A stretch of DNA of 64,000 nucleotides from Slackia sp. ZJ119 (GCF_011039175.1 NZ_JAAKEN010000006.1:1-64000), one strand, 5' to 3'. Counted from the first letter of the stretch, positions 16,212 through 25,793 are shown. Notes: generated from the letters alone by a model not told the origin. Numbers and translations: made by a program.

Positions 16212-16676
16212 GCGTCGAATCGCCCCCTCCCGTCGCCGCGTAAAGCAGGGTACGCCGTTCGTCGGGCAAGGCAGCCTGCACGAGCCGCGCCTGTCCGTCG
16301 CCTGCTCAGCGGACGAGCCGGCCGATGACGCCGGACGCGAATCGCATGAGCAGAGAAGCCCCCCCCCCCGAACTATACAGCAGCACGACCTCACAATGAC
16401 GTGGGAAAAGGGCGACTGCGGGCAGCAGGGCGGGGGACGGTATATGGGCAGCAGGTGGTGGGTGGCAGGAGGCGGGGGATGGAAGCGGGACGTGGGTAGG
16501 AGGAGAGGTTGGCTGCAGGGGGAATGAGGTGGCGGACGGGAACGGGGTAGCAGGCGTGGGGTTGCAGAAGGAGAAACGAGGCAGCAGGCGCGAGGGGCGG
16601 CAGAGGGAATGGGGGTGGCAGGCGGGGCGGCTTTGCTCCTTTTTCGCCTCACGCCCCGTTTTCGGCGTTACTTAAT
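16212..16676. other. Spacer with G-rich degenerate repeats, no gene
   Basis: The first 200 bp hold the promoter side of the LytTR operon. From about 16430 to 16640 the plus strand is a purine-rich tract of imperfect GGGCAGCAGGCGGGG-like units. No credible gene is present. Confidence 0.5.
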
Positions 16677-16927
16677 GTGGAGGAATTGTGTGTTGGAGAT
16701 AAATCAGGCATTACAGCAGGCTGTTTGCATCTTTTTCGGTGAAATCAGGGGTTTGAAGCGTCTTCTGAGGGCATTTTTGGACCGATTTTGCTCAAAAAGC
16801 TCCTTGGAACAACTCTAACTATCGTATATATACGATAGTTAGAGCGCCGTCGTGAAGGCTGGAGACGAAAAAGATGCAGAGCGTGCACCAAATGCCCTGT
16901 TTCGTCTCCAGTACACAATTTCTTCAC
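16677..16927. repeat. Nested-palindrome element, copy 1 (251 bp)
   Basis: The terminal inverted repeats 16677-16700 and 16904-16927 match at 19 of 24 positions (core AATTGTGT and TGGAGA). A perfect 13-bp inner inverted repeat, TGCATCTTTTTCG (16726-16738) and its complement (16866-16878), lies exactly 49 nt from both ends. A perfect 32-bp palindrome around GTATATATAC spans 16813-16844, centred 98.5 nt from the right end. A further stem pairs TTTTTG with CAAAAA at about 16771-16798. No open frame is seen. Confidence 0.9.
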
Positions 16928-17346
16928 AAAGAGAGACGTCAGGCGTAGCACGCTTAGCGCTAGTCGAGGCAGTGTGCCGATTGCTGACGTCTTGACTGCG
17001 TTCGGAAAGTGCGCACTTTGGCCCGCCCGGGCGAACGCAGCACTGCCCGGAACCAACCACATATTGCATCATCTGCACCACGCCACCCTTCCGAGCCTCT
17101 CATCGATCGCCGCCATGCTTTCGACCATGCAGCGCAGCCCGTCACAAACTTGCTCGCAAACAAATCCGTATAGACCACCCGAAAAGTGAAGCCAGGAGGA
17201 AAGCACCGGAAAGTCGCTGCCTTCCGTTGCGTCGGCAAAATCACTTGCTAACGCAACGGAAGGCAGTGCGCCGAGCGTGAACAGATGCGGCGGCGTATGC
17301 ATGGCGGATCGAACTCTCTGCTTATTCTCTATTCCCTGCACTCTAT
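16928..17346. other. Spacer with a 16-bp-arm inverted repeat, no gene
   Basis: CTGCCTTCCGTTGCGT (17217-17232) and ACGCAACGGAAGGCAG (17251-17266) form a perfect 16-bp stem with an 18-nt loop. It may terminate the gene at 17368-19113, although no T-run follows. No credible coding frame is seen in the rest. Confidence 0.55.
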
Positions 17347-17402
17347 TTAGAGAGTAGATAGAGAGCTTTATTCGAGAGTTAGAGAGTCTTTCGAGAGCGT
17401 TC
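17347..17402. repeat. 56-bp direct repeat, left copy
   Basis: This copy matches 19196-19251 with two mismatches, and the last 43 bp are identical. It is built of AGAG-rich units. The left copy contains the stop codon and the last ten or so codons of the AlbA/ATPase gene. Confidence 0.88.
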
Positions 17403-19113
17403 CGACTGCTTCGAGCGGCTGATATTTTCGAGTCCGATCTGTCGCGGGAGCCGTCGGCGTCACAATGCCTTCGGCGACCAATGCCGACATTTGCGCACGA
17501 AGCGTCGACAGCTTCTTGCCCGAAAGCTCTGCGATTTCCCGAATCCCCAAAGGTTCCGTCGCCTCGCGCAAAATTTCCAAAATGGCATTTCTCGCCGTTG
17601 CCTTTCTTGCAGGTTTTCCTTGAAATGCTTCATCAACGAGATAATAGGTGTCCGCAGGATTTTCGACCACCAAGCTTCTTTCAGTCAAAACCTCCGCGAT
17701 TTCTCGAATTTCATCCGAGTCGTAACCGAGTCTTTCACGCAAATCGCGAACCGTCGCGCTTCCCCTGCGACGCAGTTCAAGCAGAACGGACTCCTCTTTT
17801 ATGCTCGTCTCGTCGCCGGCAACGTCCCCCAACCACTCACGGTTTTTTGAAATTTCAGCGCCGCCCCGCTGCAGCGTCACCTTGAAATAGTCGATCCCCG
17901 CATCAAAACGAGGATCGTCGAGAGCATGCGACCGCATCAACCGAATCATCAGAGGAATGCCCGATCCCTGCCCCTCGGCAGGGGCCCCGCCTTTTGGACG
18001 CTGGATACGCGACGCCAGCCTCATGATCGTGGCGTTCCGACAGCGAGACTGACCGTCCGCAAGCGTCTGCAGCGTTTTGCCACCCCATAGGCCCCCAGGG
18101 TTTATGATTTCAACGCGATCAGGATACACGTCAACCGAGACTGACTGTCCGGTAAAGTAATTCCCATACTCCCGATGGATGACGGCATTCGCAATGGCTT
18201 CGCGCAAAACTTCGCGAGGAATTTCCAATTCGTCTCTTCTGCCCGATCCTTCAACGAAAGAAAACGTCCTCAAGTTCTTCGTCACGGCAAGTAGGGCATC
18301 GTCAACCAATTCCGCCAAAGGCCCTTCACATATGACGCGGTCGATGAATCGTGGCTCCCCTGGCTCCGATTTTTCGATACCGGGATGTGCCGTCACATCG
18401 ACGGTCAGCTTGGGGAAAAACCGCTGCGGATAACGACCCAAGCACATGAGGCCGGCCAATGTAATTTCCCCATGAGACGTCGCAACGCTGAGCTGCCTAA
18501 GCGCTTCTTCTTCCGAATGCGTCCCACGAAGCGCCTTCGAGCCCCTTTCCTTTTCCGAAGCAATCAATACATCGACAAGCGTCGCGTCGAGGTCCCCGAC
18601 AACAGCGTCTTTCACGCCTTCCCTATCGGCTTCGGAAATTTCCAGCATGTGCTGCAACTCGTACACTTCGGTCGCCGATAGCTTCACATCCATGTCATCA
18701 ATGCGCTTATATGATCCATTTGCCAAGCCTTTTGAACTGACATAGCATGGCTTGAAGCGATGCTCCACCTCCTTGAGCTCTACAACGAGAATTTGACCGC
18801 TTTCAAAGTCAACCCGCTCCAAGTCGTACTGAGGAGGGTTTTCTACCTTTTTCCCAGCAACTCCACCATCCCCCATGCCTTCAACGAACTGATTGCGAAT
18901 TTTTTCAAGCGGGAAATGCTCCACTTGCTGAAAATTTGCCTTCTCGTCAATGCCGAGCAACAATGTTCCGCCATGCGTGTTCCCAAATGCACTGACCGAT
19001 TCCCACACGTCTTTGGAAAGGCCGCCTCCGCATGATTTTGCTTCAACGAGCGCGTCGTCTTGCCCTTGCCGCCTCAAACGACCAATGATTTCCCGCAATT
19101 CGTCCGGAGACAT
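17368..19113 (-). CDS. AlbA_2/ATPase-type transcriptional regulator (COG2865-like)
   Basis: A 581-residue protein starting at the ATG at 19113, 4-5 nt after GGGAGG. Residues about 10-140 are an AlbA_2 (Schlafen-like) domain with LVEAKSCGGG and SAFGNTHGGTLLLGIDE. Residues about 250-420 resemble the HATPase_c_4 domain of RecG-like regulators (REAIANAVIHREY, DVYPDRVEIINPGG). The C terminus has two winged-helix segments (TVRDLRERLGYDSDEIREI; GIREIAELSGKKLSTLRAQ). Family members are described as ATP-binding transcriptional regulators, and some sit in defence islands. The final residues (LSKDSLTLE) are encoded inside a 56-bp direct repeat that also flanks the 5' side, which suggests the gene arrived or was remodelled as a cassette. 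Confidence 0.85.
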   Translation of the reverse strand: MSPDELREIIGRLRRQGQDDALVEAKSCGGGLSKDVWESVSAFGNTHGGTLLLGIDEKANFQQVEHFPLEKIRNQFVEGMGDGGVAGKKVENPPQYDLERVDFESGQILVVELKEVEHRFKPCYVSSKGLANGSYKRIDDMDVKLSATEVYELQHMLEISEADREGVKDAVVGDLDATLVDVLIASEKERGSKALRGTHSEEEALRQLSVATSHGEITLAGLMCLGRYPQRFFPKLTVDVTAHPGIEKSEPGEPRFIDRVICEGPLAELVDDALLAVTKNLRTFSFVEGSGRRDELEIPREVLREAIANAVIHREYGNYFTGQSVSVDVYPDRVEIINPGGLWGGKTLQTLADGQSRCRNATIMRLASRIQRPKGGAPAEGQGSGIPLMIRLMRSHALDDPRFDAGIDYFKVTLQRGGAEISKNREWLGDVAGDETSIKEESVLLELRRRGSATVRDLRERLGYDSDEIREIAEVLTERSLVVENPADTYYLVDEAFQGKPARKATARNAILEILREATEPLGIREIAELSGKKLSTLRAQMSALVAEGIVTPTAPATDRTRKYQPLEAVGTLSKDSLTLE

Positions 19114-19195
19114 ACATCCTCCCGCATCTGAACTGTCCAACACTCTAACAAACACGCTATAAGACTCTCTCAGTATACTCTACGAAAGCATCGAA

Positions 19196-19251
19196 TTAGA
19201 GAGCAGACAGAGAGCTTTATTCGAGAGTTAGAGAGTCTTTCGAGAGCGTTC
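19196..19251. repeat. 56-bp direct repeat, right copy
   Basis: This copy lies 83 bp upstream of the AlbA/ATPase start codon and just past the 3' end of the O-antigen-ligase-like gene. See the left copy at 17347-17402. Confidence 0.88.
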
Positions 19252-19317
19252 TTGCCACCGAAGATCCGCCCGTTCGCTCCATCCGAGCAGGGCGAGATGG
19301 CACCGGTCGGCGCTTCC

Positions 19318-20661
19318 CTAGGCGGCGTCAGTTGGCCAAGGCGAAGCCGAATCCCTTGCATCGCAGACCGGCGGCACGTCGAGCAAGACGAGCAGCACGG
19401 CTGCCAGCGCGGCAAAGCGCAGGTCGAAGTCGACGAGGCTGTGCAGCGCCAGCAGCGCAATGGGAAGGGCGCTCGCCAGATCGCGCCGCCGCGCCGCGCG
19501 GGAGAAGCCGACGCCGATCGCGCCGACGAGCAGAAGCGGCGCGACCACGCCCCCGTCGAGCGCCAGCTGCAAATATCCGCAGTGCACCACCGATGTCTTG
19601 TAGTCGGCCGTCTGAACAGCCTGGTACGATGCGGACCACCCGTCGGGCCCGATGCCGAAAAGCGGGCTTCCCGCCAGAAGCGTCACGGCGTCGCGCATCT
19701 GCGCCAAACGCTCGGCGAACGTCGCAGCCGCCTGGCCAAGGCGGCCCGTCGCGACCAGCAGGCCCGCACACAACAGGCCGGCCGCCACGGCCAGCACCGC
19801 AGACACCGCCAGGATGCGGTATGCGGCAGGGCCCTCGTCGTCGAGCCGGCCTTCGACGAGAGCCGACAGCCCGCACGAAGCCGCAAGCGCCGCGACAGCC
19901 GCAACGGGCGCTGCAAGCGACCCCGCAAGCAGGCAAGCCGCAAACCCGATGAGCGCCGAAGCGGCCTGCGCAACGACCCCCAGAGCCGCCACAGGCTCTT
20001 TCGCACACGTCTTCACCAGGCACAACGCAGCGACAGCGCACGTTTCCAGAAGGATCGACCCCATCGACTGCGTCAGCAGCAGCGCGAGCAACGGAAAGCA
20101 TGCGGCCCGACGCAGCGCGGCGCCCTCAGACGCAAGCGCAAGCAAACACGTCGCCGCATACCAAGCGCCAGCGGCATTCGCGTACTGGAACGTGAACTGC
20201 AAGCGGCCGGCGACGACGGAGCCGGGGAAAGGAACAAGCCCGGCGAACATGAGAATGCCGAGAATCGCGGCCACAACGCCCAGCCAAGCGAGGGCGTCCA
20301 GAACGCAAGTGCGCCGGATGTGCGTCGCCAACAGGGCGAACGCTGCGGAGCACAGCCACAGCAAGGCCAAGTCAAAGCCGTTTTCAAGCGAGCCGTGCAG
20401 CGCCCCGCCCGCAAGCAGGCACGCCGCGACGCCCAACGCGCACGGCACCGTGAAGGGGACACGGACACGCCGGCGCCTCGCCACGCGCACGGCCAGCAGC
20501 GCCAGCGCCGCGGCAAAGGCGGCCGCTCCCACCAAGGCGGAAGCCTCGGGATAGTAGCCGCCCTGCCACGCGACCAAGACGCCCAACAGGACGGCGAAGA
20601 CGCAGGCAGAGGCCTTGTCCCCCGCCTGCGGCCGGTTCTCGGAATTCGTCGCGCCGTCCAT
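19318..20661 (-). CDS. O-antigen ligase/polymerase-like membrane protein
   Basis: A 447-residue, about 12-helix protein rich in Ala and Leu. Near the C-terminal third a periplasmic-type loop has SPLFGIGPDGWSASY, then VVHCGYLQLALDGGVV, the G(x)G..H..YLQ..xxxG pattern of the Wzy_C/WaaL family that joins or polymerises glycan chains on lipid carriers. ATG at 20661 follows AAGGACG. It starts 25 nt after the wall-binding WG-repeat gene stops, so the two form an operon. Likely role: assembly of a surface polysaccharide. Substrate unknown. Confidence 0.78.
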   Translation of the reverse strand: MDGATNSENRPQAGDKASACVFAVLLGVLVAWQGGYYPEASALVGAAAFAAALALLAVRVARRRRVRVPFTVPCALGVAACLLAGGALHGSLENGFDLALLWLCSAAFALLATHIRRTCVLDALAWLGVVAAILGILMFAGLVPFPGSVVAGRLQFTFQYANAAGAWYAATCLLALASEGAALRRAACFPLLALLLTQSMGSILLETCAVAALCLVKTCAKEPVAALGVVAQAASALIGFAACLLAGSLAAPVAAVAALAASCGLSALVEGRLDDEGPAAYRILAVSAVLAVAAGLLCAGLLVATGRLGQAAATFAERLAQMRDAVTLLAGSPLFGIGPDGWSASYQAVQTADYKTSVVHCGYLQLALDGGVVAPLLLVGAIGVGFSRAARRRDLASALPIALLALHSLVDFDLRFAALAAVLLVLLDVPPVCDARDSASPWPTDAA

Positions 20662-20686
20662 GCGAGCTCGTCCTTGCCTTCGCGGT

Positions 20687-22156
20687 TTACCTGCGGGTCT
20701 TGTCCCACAGGCCGGAGGCGTTCACGTGGTACTTGCCGATCCACTGGTTGGTCGCCATGGCACCCGAGCCCGTCAGATAGTAGTTGCCGACCCACTTCTT
20801 CGCCTGCATGGTACCGGAGGCGTTCGAGTAGTACCACGACTTGCCGACCTTGTACCAGCCGGTCCGCATGGCGCCGTCGGAGCCCAGGTAGTACCAGCTG
20901 CCGCCGATCTTCTGCCAGCCGGTCTTCATGGCGCCGTCTGATCCGAGCCAGTACCATTTCTTGGACACCTTTTGCCAGCCCGACTGCATCCAGCCGGCTT
21001 TGTCGAAATGATACCAGCTGCCGCCTATCTTTTCCCAGCCGTTCTTTGTGCAGCCGCCGTCGGCGTGGCGGTACCACCACTTGCCGCCGGACTTCACCCA
21101 GGCGGGCTTGGCCGCCGGCTTGGCGGCCGGCTTGCTCGAGGACGCAGCCGGCATCTTCAGTGCGCTCACGTCGAAGAACTGCCACGAGCCGTTCTTCTTC
21201 AGCAGGACGAGGCTGCCGCTTCCGCCGCAGTCGCCATAGGCGTCGTATTCGAACGGAATGACGGTCTGACCTGCGGCGTTGACAGCGCCCCATTTACCGT
21301 TGGAGCCCTTCTTGTAAGTGATGGCAGACCCGTTCGCCAGCTTGCGCACGGGCTGGGCCCAGTTGACAGGCGCGTTGTACGAATAGCCGGACTTGAAGTT
21401 GGCGGTCACGTCCGCCTCCACGAAACCCGATTGGCCCTGGCTCCATTCGTACGTCACCAGCGCACCCTGGCTATAGCGCGGCGCATACAGCTTCGACGGG
21501 CTTCCCGCCTTGTGGACCGCCTCAAGATAATGGATGTGGTCGCCCGCCTCCAAGGTTTTGATCACGTTGCCGTTTTTGTCGAACACGTCGACATAACGGC
21601 CGTCCTCGCGCATGCCGGCGGCCGCTGCAGCCGATCCGTACAAAGCCTGCACGCTTTCGTATACAAGTTCCGTCCTCTTGCCCGTGTCGGCGGACATCAC
21701 GGCATACGCCATATCGCCTTCTTCGTCGTGGCCCATCAAAACGACCAGCCCCGACGAGTTTCCGACGAACTGCTCCTGCATCTTGGCAAAATTCGTGATC
21801 CGGAACCCGTAAGCATGCGACCCGTTGCTGCCCAAGTCCTTCTCGCCGAACGACATGATGACGTTTCCTTTGGAGTCGACCACGTCGAACGATGCGACCT
21901 CGCGGACCGTTTTCCCCGATTCGGTCGTGAAGTCGCCGTGCTTCTCCATCACGGCCAGGCCCTGGTCGCTCACGCCGTAGACCGCATCGTAGACCAGGCT
22001 GTTCGCGAGCTTTTCCTGGACGGCCGCCAGCGCCGTGCCCGCTCCCTCGCCGAGCGCCTGCACCGCCGCCACGCCGACCATCGACGTGGCCAGAGTTCCC
22101 GCCACACACAGCGACAAGACCTTCTGCGCCTTTGTCCTCGTTTCGATTTTTCGCAT
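20687..22156 (-). CDS. Secreted WG-repeat protein with cell-wall-binding repeats
   Basis: A 489-residue exported protein; ATG at 22156 follows AAGGAGAAGG. The signal peptide has the core LCVAGTLATSMVGVAAVQA. The middle is unusual and may be a ligand or substrate domain. About residues 285-335 show WG-repeat-like motifs (KWGAVNAAGQTVIPFEYD). A Pro/Ala/Lys linker precedes seven wall-binding repeats (KTGWQKIGGSWYYLGSDGAM type) that reach the C terminus. The protein is likely anchored noncovalently to the envelope. It is first gene of an operon with the ligase-like gene, and the nested-palindrome element at 22544 lies upstream. Confidence 0.85.
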   Translation of the reverse strand: MRKIETRTKAQKVLSLCVAGTLATSMVGVAAVQALGEGAGTALAAVQEKLANSLVYDAVYGVSDQGLAVMEKHGDFTTESGKTVREVASFDVVDSKGNVIMSFGEKDLGSNGSHAYGFRITNFAKMQEQFVGNSSGLVVLMGHDEEGDMAYAVMSADTGKRTELVYESVQALYGSAAAAAGMREDGRYVDVFDKNGNVIKTLEAGDHIHYLEAVHKAGSPSKLYAPRYSQGALVTYEWSQGQSGFVEADVTANFKSGYSYNAPVNWAQPVRKLANGSAITYKKGSNGKWGAVNAAGQTVIPFEYDAYGDCGGSGSLVLLKKNGSWQFFDVSALKMPAASSSKPAAKPAAKPAWVKSGGKWWYRHADGGCTKNGWEKIGGSWYHFDKAGWMQSGWQKVSKKWYWLGSDGAMKTGWQKIGGSWYYLGSDGAMRTGWYKVGKSWYYSNASGTMQAKKWVGNYYLTGSGAMATNQWIGKYHVNASGLWDKTRR

Positions 22157-22543
22157 ACGCCTTCTCCTTCGATCGTCTTACGTGCGCATCGAGGGTGCGA
22201 TTCGGAAAAGCACGCTCGATGCGCTCCAACGGCCACTTCGCAACCGTCTATGGATTGTCTCCCCAAAGCGTCTCAAAACCGTATCAAGAAGAGATGAAAA
22301 CGTCCCTGTCTGACGGCGAACAGGAGATCTGGGGGAACGCTGATTAAGGCCGATGCGAAAGCAAGTGCTTGGGAGACTGCAAGACTCCCGGGAGGGACGC
22401 AAACGCCCAAGGGGTGCGGGGCCCTTGGGAAAGACGTGAACGTTCGGAGAAGCGCGGGCGGGCCCAGCGCCTTCGTGCGCACCCGCCAACGCGCCGTCGC
22501 AACCGCCCTGCTGCCCATGCGCCTGTTTCTGGCATTACTTTAT
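22157..22543. other. Upstream region of the WG-repeat operon, no gene
   Basis: This region should hold the promoter for the minus-strand operon. A GC-rich stretch at 22370-22520 borders the element that starts at 22544. No gene or clear regulatory motif was recognised. Confidence 0.45.
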
Positions 22544-22795
22544 GTGAAGGAATTGTGTGTTTGAGATAAATCAGGCTTTATGGCGTATTGTTTGCATCTT
22601 TTTCGGAAAAATCAGGGGTTCGAAGCGCGAATTAGAGGCATTTTTAGGCCGATTTCCCTCTAAAAATCCCTCGAAGCTGCTTGATTTGCTGTATATATAC
22701 CGCAAATAGAGCCACTGCCGCAAAGACTTGGTCTCAAAATGATGCAGGATGTCCTCAAACCACCCTCTTCCGTCTCCAACACACAATTTCTTCAC
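22544..22795. repeat. Nested-palindrome element, copy 2 (252 bp)
   Basis: The terminal inverted repeats 22544-22567 and 22772-22795 match at 21 of 24 positions. The inner motifs TGCATCTTTTT (from 22593) and AAAATGATGCA (to 22746) each lie 49 nt from their end. The centre GTATATATAC (22691-22700) is flanked by ATTTGC and GCAAAT and lies 98.5 nt from the right end. A further stem pairs ATTTTTAG with CTAAAAAT. It is clearly related to copy 1 in the left half (AAATCAGG, GCATTTTT, CCGATTT). Confidence 0.9.
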
Positions 22796-23161
22796 ATAAG
22801 AAGAGGGTTGGACCGCCTTCGAGGGTGAAACTTTACCCCCGCACCGTCGACCTCTCGCGACCCGCGTTTCGCCGTGCGGGCGCTTCCCCGCTCCTGCTTG
22901 CAAGTCGGACGCCTTTTGACGCAACTGCCTTGGCGGGGCGTTGCGCTTGCGGGTTTGCGCACGCAATCTGGCAATTCTTGGCATCGCCAGCGCCATCTTC
23001 TACCTGGTCGGCAAACGAGCCGCCAGCAGCTGCGACGAAGCCCTGCGAAGGCCCCACGAGAAGAGGCGACCGACAGCTGCCGGTCGGGCCGCGCCCGCCA
23101 GAATCGGGCAGATCGGCAGGGACGGCTTGACGCGTCGCTGCGGCAACCAAAGGGCGACCGC
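22796..23161. other. Spacer downstream of the esterase gene, no gene
   Basis: GC-rich sequence with several overlapping open frames on both strands. None has a start signal or recognisable motif. No terminator was identified apart from the adjoining palindromic element. Confidence 0.45.
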
Positions 23162-23833
23162 CTACGCAGGCTGCACCAAAAACGCATCAAGGGCGGCAAG
23201 GCCTTTCTGGACGCGATCGGTCACGTGGTCGAAGTGCTTGCCGGGGCTGGTCGCGAATGTGGCCTGGGCGCCGGCCTCCTGAAAGCGGCAGACTGTTTCG
23301 CGCGTGCGATCCTCAACGCGGCGAAACGTCGCCGACGAGGCCCGCTTCTCGCCCGTTCCTACCGAAAAATACGCAAAACGGCCGGTCAGGCTGCCGGGCG
23401 TGCAAGCGCGGGCGCAGCATTCGTCCCACCCTTCGAACCACAGCGATCCGGACATGCTGGCTGCGGCCGCAAATTCCGGCGCCTGCAACAGCGCCCATGC
23501 GGCGAACAACCCGCCCAGCGAATAGCCTGCGATCGCCCGTGCCGACGGACGCAGCCCGAATGTCGTCTCCGCGCAGGGAATCGTTTCCGCCAACAGCCGG
23601 TCAAGCGTCGCCCGCGCCTGGCCGCCAAACGCCTGCTGTTCTCGATACAACGGCGGCGCAGGCCACGGCGTCAGCGCATCGTCCCAGTTCGAGGCCTTGA
23701 CGCCCACCACATTGACGTCCAAGCCCTCGCTTGCCGCAGCAAGATCGAAGGGATGTTCCGGCAAGTCGACGAAATAGACGACCGGCGCCCCTTCGCCGCC
23801 CGACCCCGCATAAAGCGTTGCGCGACAGTCCAT
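23162..23833 (-). CDS. Alpha/beta-hydrolase esterase (Fes/IroE-like)
   Basis: A 223-residue cytoplasmic hydrolase; ATG at 23833 follows GGAAGGGGG. The nucleophile elbow is GYSLGG (Ser near residue 105). FLVQPA ends the protein, and KHFDHVTDR likely supplies the catalytic His. The overall pattern (VVYFVDLPEHPFDL at the start, RARTLD before the elbow) matches the putative-esterase family that includes enterochelin hydrolases and S-formylglutathione hydrolase-type enzymes. The substrate is unknown and no iron-uptake genes are adjacent. It starts 27 nt past the stop of a symporter gene on the same strand, so it may be co-transcribed with it. Confidence 0.8.
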   Translation of the reverse strand: MDCRATLYAGSGGEGAPVVYFVDLPEHPFDLAAASEGLDVNVVGVKASNWDDALTPWPAPPLYREQQAFGGQARATLDRLLAETIPCAETTFGLRPSARAIAGYSLGGLFAAWALLQAPEFAAAASMSGSLWFEGWDECCARACTPGSLTGRFAYFSVGTGEKRASSATFRRVEDRTRETVCRFQEAGAQATFATSPGKHFDHVTDRVQKGLAALDAFLVQPA

Positions 23834-23860
23834 GCCGCCCCCTTCCGGCAGACGCCTTTG

Positions 23861-25339
23861 CTACGCGCCGACCCACGTGCCGATGAGCGGAATCCACCCC
23901 ATGACGAAAATGACGGCAATGAGCGCCGGCACGCCGAACTTCACCCATCCGTGCGCCCAAGCAGGGAATTTCATGCCCGCGCCCTCGTCGGCTTCGGCCA
24001 GAAAATTCTTCCAGCCCCAACCGCCGCGCGTCACGCAAAAGACCACGTACAACAGGCTGCCGAGCGGCAACAAGTTGTTCGACACGATGAAGTCCTCGAT
24101 GCTTTGAATATCGCCGATGCCCGGCACGCTCACGCCGGAAAGCACGTTGAATCCAAGGGCGCATGGCAGGCTGAGCACGGTCACCAACACCGCCGTGCGC
24201 ACGACAGCCTGCTTGCGCGACCAGCCCCATCTGTCCATCGACCAGCTGATCAGGTTTTCAAACACGCCGATGATGGTCGACATGGCCGCAAAGCTCATGA
24301 ATACGAAGAACAGACTGCCCCATGCTTGCCCCAACGGCATCTGGCTGAACACGCTCGGCAGCGTGATGAACACCAGGCCCGGACCGCTGTCGGGCTCGAC
24401 CGCAAAAGCGAAGCACGCCGGGAAGATGATGAGTCCCGCCACGATGGCCACCGCCGTGTCAAGCCCGCAGATGCGGACAGCCTCGCCTGTAAGCGAGCGT
24501 TCCTTGCCGATGTAGCTGCCGAAGATCTCCATGGCGGAAATGCCCAACGACAACGTGAAAAACGCCTGGCCCATCGCTGCGAACACCGCATCGCCGAACG
24601 TCGCCCACTGCTCGGCCGGCGTGGCACCCGCGAACAGCTTCCCAAAGTCGGGCACCAGGTAAAACGCCAGGCCCTCGACGCCGCCCGGCAACGTAACGGC
24701 TCGCACGACCAGAACCGCCATGATGGCAAGCAAGCACGCCATCATGACTTTCGTGATGCGTTCGACGCCCTTCTGCAGGCCCATCGAGCACACCAGAAAG
24801 CCAAGCAGGACAGCCGCGAGCATCCAGCCGACCATTTCTGCAGGATTGGCAAGCATCGCCGAGAAAACGCCGCCGACTTCCGCGCTTGACAAGCCTGCGA
24901 ACTGGCCCGTTCCCATTTTCACGACGAAGGAAAGCATCCAACCGCCCACCGTCGTGTAGAACATCATGAGCACCAGACAGCCCAGGTAGCCCCACCACGA
25001 AAACCAGCGCCACGCGCCAGAAGGCTGCAGCTTGTCGAATGCGAGCGCCGACGAACGCTGGCTGGCGCGGCCGACAGCGAATTCCATGACCATGACGGGC
25101 AGGCCGAGGACGACCAGAAACACCAGGTACAACACGACGAACGCCGCGCCGCCGTATTCGCCGACGATGTAGGGGAAGCGCCACACGTTGCCTAAGCCGA
25201 TGGCGCAGCCGGCGCTGATGAGGATGAAGCCGAGCCGCGACCCGAAATGCTCGCGCTCGACGGCGCTTGCCGATCCCTCTTCCGCCGATCCGACCGTCAC
25301 GCCGGATGCTGTCTGCGCCGCCTTTTCCATTTCCACCAT
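23861..25339 (-). CDS. Neurotransmitter:sodium symporter family transporter 1
   Basis: A 492-residue, 11-12-helix transporter of the LeuT fold. EHFGSRLGFILISAGCAIGLGNVWRFPY is the helix-1 signature with the NVWRFPY unwound sodium and substrate site. SMGLQKGVERITKVMM and FFTLSLGISAMEIFGSYIG are also family hallmarks. It should import an amino acid, such as Trp or Ala, with sodium. The start is uncertain. I chose the ATG at 25339 after GGGAG, but the frame opens 12 codons earlier. It is a paralogue of the gene at 26464, with yhbY between them. Confidence 0.92.
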   Translation of the reverse strand: MVEMEKAAQTASGVTVGSAEEGSASAVEREHFGSRLGFILISAGCAIGLGNVWRFPYIVGEYGGAAFVVLYLVFLVVLGLPVMVMEFAVGRASQRSSALAFDKLQPSGAWRWFSWWGYLGCLVLMMFYTTVGGWMLSFVVKMGTGQFAGLSSAEVGGVFSAMLANPAEMVGWMLAAVLLGFLVCSMGLQKGVERITKVMMACLLAIMAVLVVRAVTLPGGVEGLAFYLVPDFGKLFAGATPAEQWATFGDAVFAAMGQAFFTLSLGISAMEIFGSYIGKERSLTGEAVRICGLDTAVAIVAGLIIFPACFAFAVEPDSGPGLVFITLPSVFSQMPLGQAWGSLFFVFMSFAAMSTIIGVFENLISWSMDRWGWSRKQAVVRTAVLVTVLSLPCALGFNVLSGVSVPGIGDIQSIEDFIVSNNLLPLGSLLYVVFCVTRGGWGWKNFLAEADEGAGMKFPAWAHGWVKFGVPALIAVIFVMGWIPLIGTWVGA

Positions 25340-25793
25340 GGCTGCCACGACTCCCTGTTTTCGTCCTGAACACATATGACCTGAGGGCGAAGATTATACC
25401 GATTGGGCGAAGGGGGACACGCTCGATTTCCCGCATGGGTGTTTTTGCTGCCCGACTGACTGTCGGACGGCAGGCGAAACGCACCGGGCGGAAGAAGCCG
25501 GCGACGGCAAACTGCCAGATGGCGCACTCGGCACGCAAACGGAGAGCGCTGGCGGCAAGCCCGCAGCACATTGCACCGCAGCCGACGCGTTGCAAAGGTC
25601 GGTTGCAACTCGCTGCATCACGACCGACGCGCAGCTCCGTTGCGAAGCCGCTGGCGATCCGACCTGCAGCGCATCGCAAGCAGGCCTTCTGCCAGTTGCA
25701 GTGAAATCTAAGGAACCGACTCATCATTCACTGCGCCGCAGCCGACGGCCAACAAAAGGCGCCGGCGGCGCGTGGCCCCAAAGCCCAGCCTCG
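25340..25793. other. Spacer between symporter 1 and yhbY, no gene
   Basis: GC-rich, with no credible coding frame. It should carry the promoter of the symporter-esterase unit near 25380-25410 (ATTATACC on the plus strand, read as GGTATAAT on the minus strand at about 25393-25400). Confidence 0.45.

Noticed and set aside
16677-16927. CRISPR repeat or integron attC interpretation of the nested elements
   Set aside because: Copies are kilobases apart with no spacer array, and at 250 bp with three nested dyads they are larger and built differently from attC sites. No integron integrase is present.
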